Of a stretch of 64,000 bases of DNA, positions 36,300-46,295 are shown in pieces. Source of the DNA: Proteiniphilum sp. (lineage in GTDB: Bacteria; Bacteroidota; Bacteroidia; Bacteroidales; Dysgonomonadaceae). The stretch lies in assembly GCA_015478855.1 (NCBI GenBank), contig JADMKJ010000119.1:20804-84803 (forward strand), given 5' to 3'. A model generated the notes under the pieces. The model ran no database searches and was not told where the DNA came from. It was given only the letters and a program-made list of their open reading frames with translations. The translations under genes were made by a program, and so were the position numbers. Position 1 is the stretch's first letter. The number at the start of each line of letters is the position of its first letter.

Positions 36300-36650
36300 A
36301 AATGATCTTTTTTATTTCCTTTAACAGGATACAAATTTTCAAAAAAAAACCGAGATAAAAAAATGAACTTTTTAGGGGCAACACTTTTTCAAAAAAACAA
36401 CCCTATTTATCAGCAAAATAGATCTACTATTCTGATAATCAATGTTTTACTATTGCGTTTCAAGTCGGAGATAGCTGATTAACAATGTGATATACAAATA
36501 CCTCCTCCTTTCTCATAATTACAAAAACATTACATTTTTGTTACTTAATGTCGGTCAGTTAAAGAGTTTCAACCTTATTCACCTCACGGACGCTATTTAG
36601 AACGATTCTATTTTATTATAACGAATATATTAAAATGAAACCTTTCAAAC
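36300..36650. other. AT-rich region upstream of dnaA
   Basis: The 351-base gap is rich in A and T runs. I searched by eye for DnaA boxes (TTATCCACA and close variants) on both strands and found no convincing one, so there is no support for oriC here. No gene or clear promoter was recognised either. Confidence 0.4.
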
Positions 36651-37544
36651 TTAGAATAAACGTACTTTTATGCTTAAATAGCGATCGGGGTTCTGACGTA
36701 TATCTTCCAGCAGTTTTGTCGCTGTCTCAATGGTCACATTAAGGCTGTCGTGCAGTCTTGTATCGTTCATCAATAAACCCAGCGAATTATCGTCGCTATT
36801 TATTTTTGTGGTCAGCAGTTTCAGATTGTCCACCGTCTCATCGATTGAAGCAAAAGTCTTTTTCATCTCCATTTCAGTGAGCTCTCTGCTCACCTCTTTC
36901 AGATCGGAGGATACGGCGTTAAGATTACTGCTTATTTCGGGTAGCTCTTTCTCCAGGGAACCTACAATATTGTGAAGACCTGCGCTGGAACGACGAAGTT
37001 GCTCTACGGTACTTCCAATGCCCTCGATGGATCTCTCCCATGCAGGATTCGACATCAATTTATTCAGGGTGAAAAGAACGGAGTCGATCCGTACAAGAAT
37101 TGAATCAGCTTTAGGCATTACTCCTGACATGCCATCCATTAGTCCGGCAACTCTACTTCCTGTGATTGTGTCCCCCGGTTGAAGATAGTTATCAGACGCA
37201 CCCATCACAATAGTAGCCATTGAAGCACCGAAGAGATCAGTTCCATATTCGAGATAACTGCCTTCTGTGATCCGCATATCTTCTTCCAGGTTGATTCCTA
37301 CTGAAAACCGCATTGGGTTGGGACTGACCATCCTGATATTGCTTATCAGCCCTATCTGATAGCCCTTTACATAAACAGGTGAAGAAATTAGCAAACTAGA
37401 AACATCATCAAATATCGCGTAATATTGATTCTGTTTTTTCAGCACATTCACCCCTTTCAGAAAATTAATTCCAAAATAAATCATAAAAAGACTGGCAATA
37501 AATGCCAGGCCAATAAGAGCATTCCTTGTAATTTTAGTTTTCAT
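36651..37544 (-). CDS. mlaD: MCE/MlaD-family lipid transport protein
   Basis: Periplasmic substrate-binding component of a lipid transport system, by family the partner of an ABC transporter that keeps outer-membrane lipid asymmetry. It has 297 residues with one N-terminal membrane anchor (about 7-28). A single MCE domain follows (about 35-115, with YYAIFDDVSSL and SSPVYVKGYQIGLIS), then a long helical region. It is 8 bases downstream of the amidase gene and likely co-transcribed. The MlaE/MlaF partners are not in this window. The symbol is by homology class only. Confidence 0.85.
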   Translation of the reverse strand: MKTKITRNALIGLAFIASLFMIYFGINFLKGVNVLKKQNQYYAIFDDVSSLLISSPVYVKGYQIGLISNIRMVSPNPMRFSVGINLEEDMRITEGSYLEYGTDLFGASMATIVMGASDNYLQPGDTITGSRVAGLMDGMSGVMPKADSILVRIDSVLFTLNKLMSNPAWERSIEGIGSTVEQLRRSSAGLHNIVGSLEKELPEISSNLNAVSSDLKEVSRELTEMEMKKTFASIDETVDNLKLLTTKINSDDNSLGLLMNDTRLHDSLNVTIETATKLLEDIRQNPDRYLSIKVRLF

Positions 37545-37551
37545 ACGAGTA

Positions 37552-38646
37552 TCATTTCACACGCTCTCCATTCACGAATTCTATAATGAAAGCATCTTTA
37601 AATTTTTTCTGAACCTCTCTGAGTGATTTTTTTATCTCTTCAGGATTGGTTGTGCTGGCATAGGTGTATTTGAAGGTAGTACCATCTGTATAATAATTGA
37701 CAGGTTTGAGTCCTTTGAATGCAGAGGCACCGTTACCAAATTTACGGGATGAGGTTAAAAATTGAATCCTGTATTCCTTATCTGCAATGTCAGCAGCTGA
37801 TGCAGAATTGATGGCTGTTTCTGAGGAACCTGTCTCTCCGTTATGGAATACATAGCTTTTCTTGTCATACTCTCTCTTGTATTCCCTAAAACCATTATAG
37901 ATAGAGCTTGCCAGTGATGTCTGACCACTGGCACTCTTCAGATATTGCTCTTCCTGCCTGTTGCTTATATATCCCAATTCAATCAGTATGCTCGGCATAG
38001 CAACCTCACGCAGTACCAGGAAGCCGGCCTGGCGTACGTTTCTGTTTACTCTTTTCGAGTTGGAGACCAGTTGATTCTGGACGATAGATGCCAGATAAAC
38101 ACTTTGTGCAAGAAATTCATTGGCCATAAACTCAAAAATGATGTACGATTCCGGTTCATTGGGATTGAATCCCTCATATTTCACCGAATAATCATCCTCG
38201 TACATGATCACGGCATTCTCTGCCTTGGCCACATCCAGGTTATCCTTGCTACGGTGCAAACCAAGCACAAAGGTCTCGACTCCCTGAGGAGAGGTGCGTT
38301 TGCGATCGAGCGCATTACAGTGGATGGATAAAAATAAATCGGCGTGTGCCTTATTCGCTATCTCAGCTCTTTTGTTCAGTGCTACAAAATGGTCATCGTT
38401 ACGGGTATACAGGACTTTCACATCAGGATGATGTTTCTCAATAAGCTTGCCAACCTTTCGACCAACCGACAAAACAATATCTTTCTCCTTCGAACTGGAA
38501 CCTACCGCACCCGGATCTTTTCCTCCGTGACCGGGATCAATCACAACCGTAAACGTCCTCTCTTGTGCCATCACGCCTTTAGTGGTAAAAAAGAGGAGAA
38601 ATACACCCAAAAACAGTAATAAAAGTCGATTTTTATATGGTTTCAT
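37552..38646 (-). CDS. N-acetylmuramoyl-L-alanine amidase
   Basis: Zinc amidase of the Amidase_3 (AmiA/B/C) family that cleaves the bond between MurNAc and the stem peptide during cell separation. It has 364 residues with a signal peptide (about 1-27). Zinc ligands are visible in VVIDPGHGGKD (His40), SSSKEKD (Glu54) and LFLSIHCNA, and the catalytic Glu in SILIELGYISN. The C-terminal region (about 285-364, IQFLTSSRKF onward) resembles a SPOR-like domain. It is followed by the MCE gene. Confidence 0.93.
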   Translation of the reverse strand: MKPYKNRLLLLFLGVFLLFFTTKGVMAQERTFTVVIDPGHGGKDPGAVGSSSKEKDIVLSVGRKVGKLIEKHHPDVKVLYTRNDDHFVALNKRAEIANKAHADLFLSIHCNALDRKRTSPQGVETFVLGLHRSKDNLDVAKAENAVIMYEDDYSVKYEGFNPNEPESYIIFEFMANEFLAQSVYLASIVQNQLVSNSKRVNRNVRQAGFLVLREVAMPSILIELGYISNRQEEQYLKSASGQTSLASSIYNGFREYKREYDKKSYVFHNGETGSSETAINSASAADIADKEYRIQFLTSSRKFGNGASAFKGLKPVNYYTDGTTFKYTYASTTNPEEIKKSLREVQKKFKDAFIIEFVNGERVK

Positions 38647-38688
38647 GTGAATTTCTTTTTTACAAAAATAACTATTATTTCCGGTTTG

Positions 38689-38720
38689 GAAAAAAAATGA
38701 GCCGCAATATGCAGCTCATT
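38689..38720 (-). terminator. Terminator of the TlpA-like gene
   Basis: Stem AATGAGC/GCTCATT with two extra inner pairs. On the minus strand it is followed by eight Ts. It lies 26 bases past the stop of the TlpA-like gene. Confidence 0.65.
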
Positions 38721-38745
38721 CAGATGTTGTAACTATCAGAAGTGG

Positions 38746-39858
38746 TCAGGGCATCAATTCAGCTAATTTAGCATCAAGTGCTTCACCTCTCAGATTCTTC
38801 TCAATGATTGTACCTTCTTTATCCAGGAGGACAGTGTGTGGAATACCGTTGATAGCATACATATCTACCACGGGGCTTTCCCAATACATCAAGTCTGACA
38901 TCTGTGGCCAGGTCATGTTCAGATCAGATATTCCCTGAATCCATTTATCCTTTTCCTGATCAAAAGAGACTCCCACAACCTCAAACCCTTTCGATTTATA
39001 TTTATCATATGCTGCCACAACGTTGGGCATCTCCTGACGACAGGGTCCACACCATGCTGCCCAAAAATCAACCAGCACATACTTTCCTTTGCCGGCATAA
39101 TCGGAAAGAGAAACATCATTACCTTCGGTATTTTTCAGTGTGAAATCAACGAACTTCTTCCCGATAGCTACATTCTCAAGGTTTTCAAGTCGTTTCACCA
39201 CACGCTGAATATTCTCCTGGGCTTTGAAATCATCATCGGCGAGTGAAAGAATTTCTTTTTGTTTCTCAGGTTCAAACATTGAGGAAGAAGCCATGAAAGA
39301 GTATTTTCCAAGATCGTTCTTGATATTATCCCTGATAAAATTGAAATTCAAATCGGTCATTTGATTGTTAATCTCTTCATAAGCTTCATTGATTTCAGCA
39401 TCAAGGCTGTCGTTCATAGTGCCGGAAGACATGGCAGTGTTATAACGTTCAACTACCTCTCTGATATTTTTACCCAGATCACGTTGTTTCAACCTTAAGT
39501 CAGTGTACGCCTCGTTCACTTTACTACCTTTTACCGTGACAACGGAGTCGAAAGTCACTTTTAACTTGCCCGGTTCAATCAACACCGGTATTCTGCTTTC
39601 CTGCCTGGGGTTCACACTCTCATCCAGCAAAATAAACCGAAGCATGGTTGTATCGGCCACACCTGAGAAAGTGAACTTCCCGTTCTGTACCACTGCCGTA
39701 TCGATGGGGATCATCGCATCCTCTGTCATCTGCTGCATAAAAACCTGTGTACCTTCATAAGCCTCATCGGCTATTGATCCATCGATCGCATATTCTTTGC
39801 TGTTCTGACATGACAGTACCACAGCTGCCATTATGAATAGATAAATAATTTTTTTCAT
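38746..39858 (-). CDS. TlpA/ResA-like thiol-disulfide oxidoreductase with DUF4369 domain
   Basis: Periplasm-facing lipoprotein (VVLSC, Cys17) of 370 residues. The N-terminal DUF4369 beta domain (about 20-115) is followed by a helical linker and a C-terminal thioredoxin-like domain with the motif WCGPC (Cys270 and Cys273) and the GIPHTVLLD cis-proline segment. It probably reduces or isomerises disulfides of exported proteins. This arrangement is very common in Bacteroidetes. It is a single gene with its own terminator. A -7 element TATCTTTG lies at 39887-39894. Confidence 0.93.
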   Translation of the reverse strand: MKKIIYLFIMAAVVLSCQNSKEYAIDGSIADEAYEGTQVFMQQMTEDAMIPIDTAVVQNGKFTFSGVADTTMLRFILLDESVNPRQESRIPVLIEPGKLKVTFDSVVTVKGSKVNEAYTDLRLKQRDLGKNIREVVERYNTAMSSGTMNDSLDAEINEAYEEINNQMTDLNFNFIRDNIKNDLGKYSFMASSSMFEPEKQKEILSLADDDFKAQENIQRVVKRLENLENVAIGKKFVDFTLKNTEGNDVSLSDYAGKGKYVLVDFWAAWCGPCRQEMPNVVAAYDKYKSKGFEVVGVSFDQEKDKWIQGISDLNMTWPQMSDLMYWESPVVDMYAINGIPHTVLLDKEGTIIEKNLRGEALDAKLAELMP

Positions 39859-40252
39859 CTTACTTTTAATTTATAATTAAACAGGGCAAAGATATGTAAA
39901 ATGCATGTAAATGACAGTAATTTAGCGTTTTTTTTGTACATTGACAATAAACAGGCCCACAACACGTTTTTAATATACCAAAAAAAGCAGTTATGAGCCT
40001 CTATATAACCAGGAACATACTCCTTCTCAGGAGGTATGCAAAGAATGAAAAAGCACCTTCCGGGCATTCACTCAATATTATCATGCAAGTTGCCAGGAAC
40101 AGCTATTGGGAGAAAAGACTTCTTATACCTGATAAATTACTCTTTAAAAGCTGACAGCCGGCACTTCAGCATGGATAATACAGAGTAAAAAAATGCTTCT
40201 TTTTTGGGAGTGAATATTTTTATCTATCTTTGAGAAGATAAACTTTAACAGC
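39859..40252. other. Intergenic region between the TlpA-like gene and rpe
   Basis: The 394-base gap holds the -7 element of the TlpA-like gene and the rpe promoter. A 53-codon plus-strand frame (39993-40154) with no recognisable features and a small hairpin around 40016-40038 are also present. No gene is well supported. Confidence 0.4.
40203..40232 (+). promoter_or_regulatory. Promoter of the rpe-comEC-nrnA run
   Basis: TTTG (40203-40206), 18 bases, TATCTTTG (40225-40232), 20 bases before the rpe ATG. Confidence 0.65.
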
Positions 40253-40903
40253 ATGAGCACAATTGTAGCCCCGTCGCTGTTGGCGGCCGATTTTCTGAAT
40301 CTGGAAAGAGATATTGAAATGCTTAACAGAAGTGAGGCAGACTGGATCCATCTGGACATAATGGATGGGGTATTCGTGCCCAACATCTCTTTCGGATTCC
40401 CGGTGATCAACCTCCTGAAAAAGGCAACACAAAAGCCGCTGGATGTCCACTTAATGATTGTCCAACCAGTGAAATTTATCGATGAAATAGCAGCAGCAGG
40501 TGCTGCCTATATGAATGTTCATCTGGAAGCCTGCGTTCATTTGCACCGGGTGGTACAGGAGATCAGAAATAAAGGAATGAAACCGGCTGTCACACTCAAC
40601 CCCCATACGCCGGTAACACTCCTCGAGGAGATTCTACCCGACCTGGAGATGGTATTGCTTATGTCAGTCAATCCCGGATTCGGCGGTCAGCAATTCATTG
40701 AGGGTACTGTGAGAAAAGTAGCCCAACTTAAAGAGATGATCCTGAAACAGCACACTTCCACATTGATTGAGGTGGATGGCGGGGTCAATCTTGAGACAGG
40801 CAGAAAGCTTGTAGACGCCGGTGCTGACGTACTTGTTGCCGGCAGTTATGTTTTCAATTCAGAGGATCCGGCAGAGACCATACGCATGTTGCGGGCATTA
40901 TAA
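40253..40903 (+). CDS. rpe: Ribulose-phosphate 3-epimerase
   Basis: Interconverts ribulose 5-phosphate and xylulose 5-phosphate in the pentose phosphate pathway. A TIM-barrel protein of 216 residues with the expected motifs: APSLLAADFLNLERD, WIHLDIMDGVFVPNISFG (metal-binding His and Asp), DVHLMI, MSVNPGFGGQQF and EVDGGVN. Full length. It opens a plus-strand run with comEC (84 bases downstream) and nrnA. Confidence 0.97.
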   Translation: MSTIVAPSLLAADFLNLERDIEMLNRSEADWIHLDIMDGVFVPNISFGFPVINLLKKATQKPLDVHLMIVQPVKFIDEIAAAGAAYMNVHLEACVHLHRVVQEIRNKGMKPAVTLNPHTPVTLLEEILPDLEMVLLMSVNPGFGGQQFIEGTVRKVAQLKEMILKQHTSTLIEVDGGVNLETGRKLVDAGADVLVAGSYVFNSEDPAETIRMLRAL

Positions 40904-40987
40904 ACTACTTCCCTGATGACTTGCGTCTGCAACTTATTTATTTTCACTGCCGCACAGAGATGATGTCGTTCTTTTTAGCAGGTAAAA

Positions 40988-42952
40988 ATGAACGAATTGA
41001 TCGGAAAAACACCCTTCTTTCGCCTCCTGCTACCGGTGATCGCCGGTATAGCAGCAACGACTCTTTTACCCGGCTGCACTCCTCTCATCCCATTTCTCAA
41101 ACTGCCGGGGCTCACACTGATGATGCTTTCTTTCATCATCGCAGAAAAAAAGCATTACAGATTCAGATGGTTTTTTGGCGCTGGTCTTTTTCTTTATCTC
41201 TTTTCTCTTTCGGCAGTTCAATACCGTGAACATGAAAAGCGTGTGCTCTTTTCCTTCCCCGCCGGCGAACAAAGCTACGTAGCCACGATTCTGGATATTC
41301 CTGAAGTGAAGCGCCGCTCCATAGCCTGTAATGTGAAAACAGCTCCTCCCTACGGGAAAAAGATCGTTTTATATCTGGCGCAGACCGAGGAAGCACGAAT
41401 GCTGCTTCCTGGTGATGAGATTCTCTTTTCTGCAAGGTTGCAGCGTTTTCATAATTTTGGTAACCCGGATGATTTCGATTATGTCCGTTTCATGAAAATC
41501 AAAGGGTTCTCCGCTTCAGCCTATGTACCGGCTAAAAACTGGCTGAAAACCGGAAGAGAATCCCGTACAGTACCCATTGTGGCGCAAAGAATCCGGGGTA
41601 AAGCACTGACTTTGTTACGCTTGCACGTTCCTGATGAAGATTCATATGCATTTATCTCTGCCATAACCCTCGGATATAAAGCCTATCTCTCCGACGACCT
41701 GCAGGATGCCTTCCGCGCTTCCGGAACGGCACATATACTGGCTGTCAGCGGGTTGCATGTGGGTATTATTTATATGATCATCAATCTGATGTTTTCATTC
41801 CTGGGAAAAGAGGGGAAGCTTTATACTCTTCGCCAATGGCTCGTGATATGCGTACTATGGGCGTATGTATTCATGGCAGGGATGTCAACCTCCATTATCA
41901 GGGCAGCCATCATGCTCACGATATTTTGTCTGGGCAGAATGAAGCATCAAAGAGGATTTACCTTTAATACGCTGGCTGCAGCGGCATTTTTGATTCTTAT
42001 CTTCCGGCCGCTGAGTCTTTTTGACGTAAGTTTTCAAATGAGTTTCGGTGCTGTTTTTGCCATTCTTTATTTTCAACCAAAAATGCAGGCACTCTACGTT
42101 CCTAAAAACAGAGTTGTGAAATATATCCTGGATCTCTTCACGGTATCCACCGCAGCGCAATTGGGTGTTTTCCCTTTGGTACTTTACTATTTCGGTACCT
42201 TCCCTACTTATTTCTTTCTCACCAACCTGCTTGTGGTTCCTATCGTTGGCATCATCATGTATGCAACCCTCCCTTTGACTGTTCTGGGCATATTCGGGTT
42301 CTTTGAAACAGGGTTCATCGGCTTGCTGCAGGATATTATCAGAACAACAGTGATCATACTCACAGAGCTAACACTGCGAATTGTATATATTTCCGAGACA
42401 CTCCCCTTTGCACAGCTTTCGGGCAGGCATCTCTCATTTTTTCAACTGATACCGCTCCTTTTATTTGTCTATCTTATTGCCGGGTTCATATACACACATC
42501 GCCCCAGATACCTCATCATCTCTCTGGTAATGGTTTTTACGTATCATCTCTCCATCACATACGAAAAGATCACAAACACACCCACACAACTTGTCATCTT
42601 TAATAGCCCTGGAACCAGTGAAATAGGCCTGTATGACCATCATAAACGGCATATCCTGGTCGTACCTGAAAATGGCTTTCTTCCACACCCTGTCAAATCA
42701 ATCTTCAGACTGTCAGACGGTTCTTTGAATAATTATGTGGCTGCGTCTTCATTTCCATTAGACATACTCATCCTTTCACAGTACAGTTATTTCGATATGG
42801 AACAACTTCTGATGATATTCAATCCTGCTGTGATTGTCCTGGACAGTTCACTTCCCCGTGCTGCAGCTGACAGAATGAAAAAAGATTGCAATCGCCCGGA
42901 CATCGGAATACATGATGTGACTCAAAACGGAGCCTTATCCGTAAATTTTTAG
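40988..42952 (+). CDS. comEC: ComEC/Rec2-family DNA-uptake channel protein
   Basis: Polytopic inner-membrane protein of 654 residues. It has an N-terminal DUF4131-type region with an OB-like segment (about 85-190) and the Competence core with the motif GTAHILAVSGLHVGII, followed by many membrane helices. The C-terminal metallo-beta-lactamase domain of classical ComEC is absent; the tail from about 530 is a short degenerate stretch. This short form is usual in Bacteroidetes. By family it would import single-stranded DNA, but natural competence is not shown by this gene alone. Confidence 0.9.
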   Translation: MNELIGKTPFFRLLLPVIAGIAATTLLPGCTPLIPFLKLPGLTLMMLSFIIAEKKHYRFRWFFGAGLFLYLFSLSAVQYREHEKRVLFSFPAGEQSYVATILDIPEVKRRSIACNVKTAPPYGKKIVLYLAQTEEARMLLPGDEILFSARLQRFHNFGNPDDFDYVRFMKIKGFSASAYVPAKNWLKTGRESRTVPIVAQRIRGKALTLLRLHVPDEDSYAFISAITLGYKAYLSDDLQDAFRASGTAHILAVSGLHVGIIYMIINLMFSFLGKEGKLYTLRQWLVICVLWAYVFMAGMSTSIIRAAIMLTIFCLGRMKHQRGFTFNTLAAAAFLILIFRPLSLFDVSFQMSFGAVFAILYFQPKMQALYVPKNRVVKYILDLFTVSTAAQLGVFPLVLYYFGTFPTYFFLTNLLVVPIVGIIMYATLPLTVLGIFGFFETGFIGLLQDIIRTTVIILTELTLRIVYISETLPFAQLSGRHLSFFQLIPLLLFVYLIAGFIYTHRPRYLIISLVMVFTYHLSITYEKITNTPTQLVIFNSPGTSEIGLYDHHKRHILVVPENGFLPHPVKSIFRLSDGSLNNYVAASSFPLDILILSQYSYFDMEQLLMIFNPAVIVLDSSLPRAAADRMKKDCNRPDIGIHDVTQNGALSVNF

Positions 42953-42991
42953 TACTTTTGCCCCTTATCATCAAAAGTATACAGTTAAAAA

Positions 42992-44050
42992 ATGAAGTTT
43001 ACAGAATCTCTCTCCGATACAATCCCTCCACAGAAAGTGGAAGAAATTATGGCATCGATAGAACGATCCGAAAAGATCGTCATCACGACCCATCTCTCCC
43101 CCGATGGAGACGCGTTGGGTTCATCACTCGCATTGTACCATTATCTTAAAAACAGGGGATTGAATGCAAGAATTATCGTCCCTAACTCCTTCCCCAATTT
43201 TCTGAAATGGATGAAGGGAGCCAATGAGATTGATATTTATGAATATAACCCTGCAGCTGCAAAACATATTCTCTCCAATGCCGATTTGATCTTCTGCCTC
43301 GATTACAATATCTCTAAAAGAGTCGGTGATATGGGCACTGCACTCGAGACATCGACTGCAAAAAAAATACTGATTGACCATCACCTTTCACCGGGAGAAG
43401 ATTTTGATGTTATCGTCTCTCACCCCGGGATATCATCCACTAGTGAACTCATTTTCAGGCTTCTCTTTCAGGCAGGCAAATATGAGACACTCACCCGGGC
43501 AGAAGCAGAATGCATCTATTGCGGCATGATGACTGACACCGGCGGATTCACCTATAACTCGAGTGATCCGGAGATCTTCGAGATCATCAGCCTCCTTTTA
43601 CGGAAAAATGTGGACAAGGATGCGATTTATTCACAGGTGTTTCACAACTACTCCGCTGATCGTTTTCGTTTGCTGGGGTTCACTTTGTCGCAGCGCATGG
43701 AGGTATACCCCGAGTTACACTCCGCGCTGATACACCTCACCAGAGAGGACCAGGCTCCATTCCGTTTCAGTAAAGGTGATACCGAAGGATTTGTCAATTA
43801 TCCGCTCAGCATCAAAAATATTATCTTCTCAACATTCATCCGTGAGGATGAGGGGGTGATAAAACTCTCTTTTCGTTCACAAAAATCATTTCCCTGCAAC
43901 GAGTTTGCAGCTGAATTCTTTAATGGAGGGGGCCACCTGAATGCCTCCGGGGGTGAATTTTACGGAACATACCAAGAAGCACTTAACACCTACTCCAGGG
44001 GACTTAAGAAGTATGAGGAGAAACTGAAAGAGGCGAACAAAGAACTTTAA
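42992..44050 (+). CDS. nrnA: DHH-family oligoribonuclease / pAp phosphatase
   Basis: Cytosolic phosphodiesterase of 352 residues that degrades short RNA or DNA oligomers and/or pAp. The DHH domain shows THLSPDGDALGSS, FCLDYN, LIDHHLSPG and MMTDTGGFTYNSS. The DHHA1 domain ends with the GGGHLNASGG motif. The start follows comEC by 39 bases. A -7 element TACTTTTG (42953-42960) begins right after the comEC stop and could give separate expression. Whether it prefers nanoRNA, pAp or c-di-AMP breakdown products cannot be told. A diadenylate cyclase is present at 52.3 kb. Confidence 0.92.
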   Translation: MKFTESLSDTIPPQKVEEIMASIERSEKIVITTHLSPDGDALGSSLALYHYLKNRGLNARIIVPNSFPNFLKWMKGANEIDIYEYNPAAAKHILSNADLIFCLDYNISKRVGDMGTALETSTAKKILIDHHLSPGEDFDVIVSHPGISSTSELIFRLLFQAGKYETLTRAEAECIYCGMMTDTGGFTYNSSDPEIFEIISLLLRKNVDKDAIYSQVFHNYSADRFRLLGFTLSQRMEVYPELHSALIHLTREDQAPFRFSKGDTEGFVNYPLSIKNIIFSTFIREDEGVIKLSFRSQKSFPCNEFAAEFFNGGGHLNASGGEFYGTYQEALNTYSRGLKKYEEKLKEANKEL

Positions 44051-44114
44051 CCCATTTTTAAGAATAGATAATGTTTATTTCAGTGGAAGTGCTCTATTTT
44101 TAATGCAGATTGTG

Positions 44115-44122
44115 TACTTTTG
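44115..44122 (+). promoter_or_regulatory. -7 element of the DUF4827 gene
   Basis: TACTTTTG fits TAnnTTTG exactly and lies 30 bases before the start codon. No TTTG was seen at the normal distance. Confidence 0.35.
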
Positions 44123-44151
44123 TACTCCATTCCAATTATATGACATAGAAA

Positions 44152-44712
44152 ATGAAAAAAATAATTGCTTTAATTACAACGCTCACAGCCCTTCTGATGC
44201 TAGCCTCCTCCTGTCAGGACCGCAAGACTTATGTAGACTATCTGAAGGATGAATCCAGGGCGATTGATCTGTTCATATCAAAGCATAATCTGAACATCCT
44301 TGATGCTTTTCCCGAAGATGGGCAGTTCGGAGATAACGACTTTTATAAAGACGAGAACACGGGTGTCTATTTTAATATTATTGATGTAGGTGACATCACG
44401 CAGAATCTTCAGTGGAAAGAAGAGGTCTATGTTCGTTTCAGAGGGTTACAATACATCATGACAGATGATACCACAACCTATACCAACTTCAAAAGTGTCT
44501 TTCCTGAAGAGATTGTGTTCGTCGGTCCGGTAAATTCCACCACCAAGGCTAATTACAGCACACCCGGATGGGTAGTACCCCTGGCATATGTGGGTCATAA
44601 CGGGAAAGCGAAAATGATCATCCCGTTCGACATGGGGTCATCATACGACAAATCACAGTATCAACCCACCTATTATGACCTTGTACTATATAAGTTCGAA
44701 AGTCACTATTAA
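44152..44712 (+). CDS. DUF4827 lipoprotein
   Basis: Predicted lipoprotein of 186 residues (LMLASSC, Cys near 21). The rest (CQDRKTYVDYLKDESRAI onward, with AIDLFISKHNLNIL) matches the DUF4827 family of Bacteroidetes lipoproteins, some of which are compared with FKBP-type isomerases. No catalytic residues can be named. It stands alone between nrnA and glmM on the same strand with its own -7 element. Confidence 0.8.
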   Translation: MKKIIALITTLTALLMLASSCQDRKTYVDYLKDESRAIDLFISKHNLNILDAFPEDGQFGDNDFYKDENTGVYFNIIDVGDITQNLQWKEEVYVRFRGLQYIMTDDTTTYTNFKSVFPEEIVFVGPVNSTTKANYSTPGWVVPLAYVGHNGKAKMIIPFDMGSSYDKSQYQPTYYDLVLYKFESHY

Positions 44713-44815
44713 TGGTATGGTCTCTTCTGACACATAAGCATAGATGAAGTAGAATTTACCTGTTTAATGCCTCATATTTTTTGACTCAGTAAATAACCGA
44801 TAAAGAAGAATCCTC

Positions 44816-46198
44816 ATGACATTGATCAAATCCATATCCGGCATCAGAGGAACCATTGGCGGTGAAGCAGGTGAAAACCTTACTCCACTCGATATTGTCA
44901 AGTTTACAGCTGCTTACGCTTCATTCATCAAAACATCAACACAGGAGAAAAGACCCCGGATAGTGGTTGGTCGCGATGCCCGTATCTCCGGAGCGATGGT
45001 ACACCGTATCATCACCGGCACACTGTCGGGGATGGGATGTGATGTAACTGATATTGGTATGGCCACCACACCCACCACCGAAATCGCGGTTACGAAAGAG
45101 GATGCATCCGGGGGTATCATCATCACGGCAAGTCATAACCCGAAACAATGGAATGCGCTGAAGCTGTTAAACAGCAGAGGCGAGTTTCTCAATGCCGGTG
45201 AGGGAGCAGAGATTCTTCGTATTGCCGATACGGAGGAGTTTTCATTTTCATCGGTCGACGACCTAGGCATGATCATCCAGAAGCAATACCTCCACGAACA
45301 TATTCAATCGGTGTTGTCTCTTGCACTGGTTGATAAGGATGCCATCAGGGCAGCCAATTTCCGTGTCGCCATTGATTGTGTGAACTCCGTTGGTGGAACC
45401 GCCATCCCTGAATTGCTTTACGCTTTGGGTGTGAAGGAAATTTTCAAGCTCCACTGCGCCCCACACGGCAATTTCGCCCATAATCCCGAACCACTGCCTC
45501 AGCATCTTACCGAGCTCTCGTCACTCACACGAAGCTCCAAAGCAGACGTAGGCTTCGCTGTTGATCCTGATGTGGACCGTTTGGCTGTTTATTGTGAAGA
45601 TGGTGAACCCTTTGGTGAAGAGTATACACTTGTAGCCGTTTCAGACTATATCCTGCAACATACACCCGGCAACACGGTCTCTAACCTCAGCTCAAGCCGT
45701 GCACTGAGGGATGTCACCCTTGAAAGAGGCGGTGAATATCAGGCTGCTGCTGTGGGAGAGGTGAATGTGGTCGCCAAAATGAAAGAGGTCAATGCCGTAA
45801 TTGGCGGTGAAGGAAACGGAGGCATTATCTATCCTGCATCGCATTACGGTCGTGATGCACTCGTTGGTATCGCACTGTTTCTGACATATATGGCCAAATC
45901 GGGTAAGAGCCCGTCACAACTGAAACAATCCTACCCACTCTATTATATGGCTAAACAGAAGATTGAACTGACGCCTGATATAAACACTGACAGCGTGCTG
46001 GAGAAGATGAAAGAGAAATTCAGCCATCAGCAGGTAACAGATATCGACGGTGTGAAGATTGATTTTGCCGATAAATGGGTTCATCTGCGTAAATCAAATA
46101 CCGAGCCAATCATCCGCATATATTCTGAAGCACGTTCTCAGCAAGAAGCTGAAGAGATTGGTAAACAGATCATAGATATGATCAGAGAGCTTGCGTAG
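44816..46198 (+). CDS. glmM: Phosphoglucosamine mutase-type phosphohexomutase
   Basis: Alpha-D-phosphohexomutase of 460 residues, expected to convert glucosamine 6-phosphate to glucosamine 1-phosphate for UDP-GlcNAc and peptidoglycan. The phosphoserine loop is ITASHNP (Ser106), the magnesium motif is VDPDVDRL, the sugar loop is GGEGNGG, and the phosphate loop RKSNTEPIIRIY lies near the C-terminus. Close relatives with phosphomannomutase/phosphoglucomutase activity exist, so substrate choice is by subfamily resemblance only. Confidence 0.9.
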   Translation: MTLIKSISGIRGTIGGEAGENLTPLDIVKFTAAYASFIKTSTQEKRPRIVVGRDARISGAMVHRIITGTLSGMGCDVTDIGMATTPTTEIAVTKEDASGGIIITASHNPKQWNALKLLNSRGEFLNAGEGAEILRIADTEEFSFSSVDDLGMIIQKQYLHEHIQSVLSLALVDKDAIRAANFRVAIDCVNSVGGTAIPELLYALGVKEIFKLHCAPHGNFAHNPEPLPQHLTELSSLTRSSKADVGFAVDPDVDRLAVYCEDGEPFGEEYTLVAVSDYILQHTPGNTVSNLSSSRALRDVTLERGGEYQAAAVGEVNVVAKMKEVNAVIGGEGNGGIIYPASHYGRDALVGIALFLTYMAKSGKSPSQLKQSYPLYYMAKQKIELTPDINTDSVLEKMKEKFSHQQVTDIDGVKIDFADKWVHLRKSNTEPIIRIYSEARSQQEAEEIGKQIIDMIRELA

Positions 46199-46295
46199 AT
46201 ACGTAACTCAACGCGCTATTTTATTGCATTTCATTTGCCACTTCATCCTCTTGACGTGGCATTTGAGTTAGATAACAAATAAGTTTGAGAAGGGA

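Noticed and set aside
36300..36650. Replication origin next to dnaA
   Set aside because: The gap is AT-rich but I found no convincing DnaA boxes on either strand. In Bacteroidetes oriC is often not beside dnaA.
39993..40154. A 53-codon plus-strand frame upstream of rpe
   Set aside because: No promoter of the right type, no recognisable motif, and it sits in a gap explained by the flanking promoters. It could be tested by homology, but I cannot support it.
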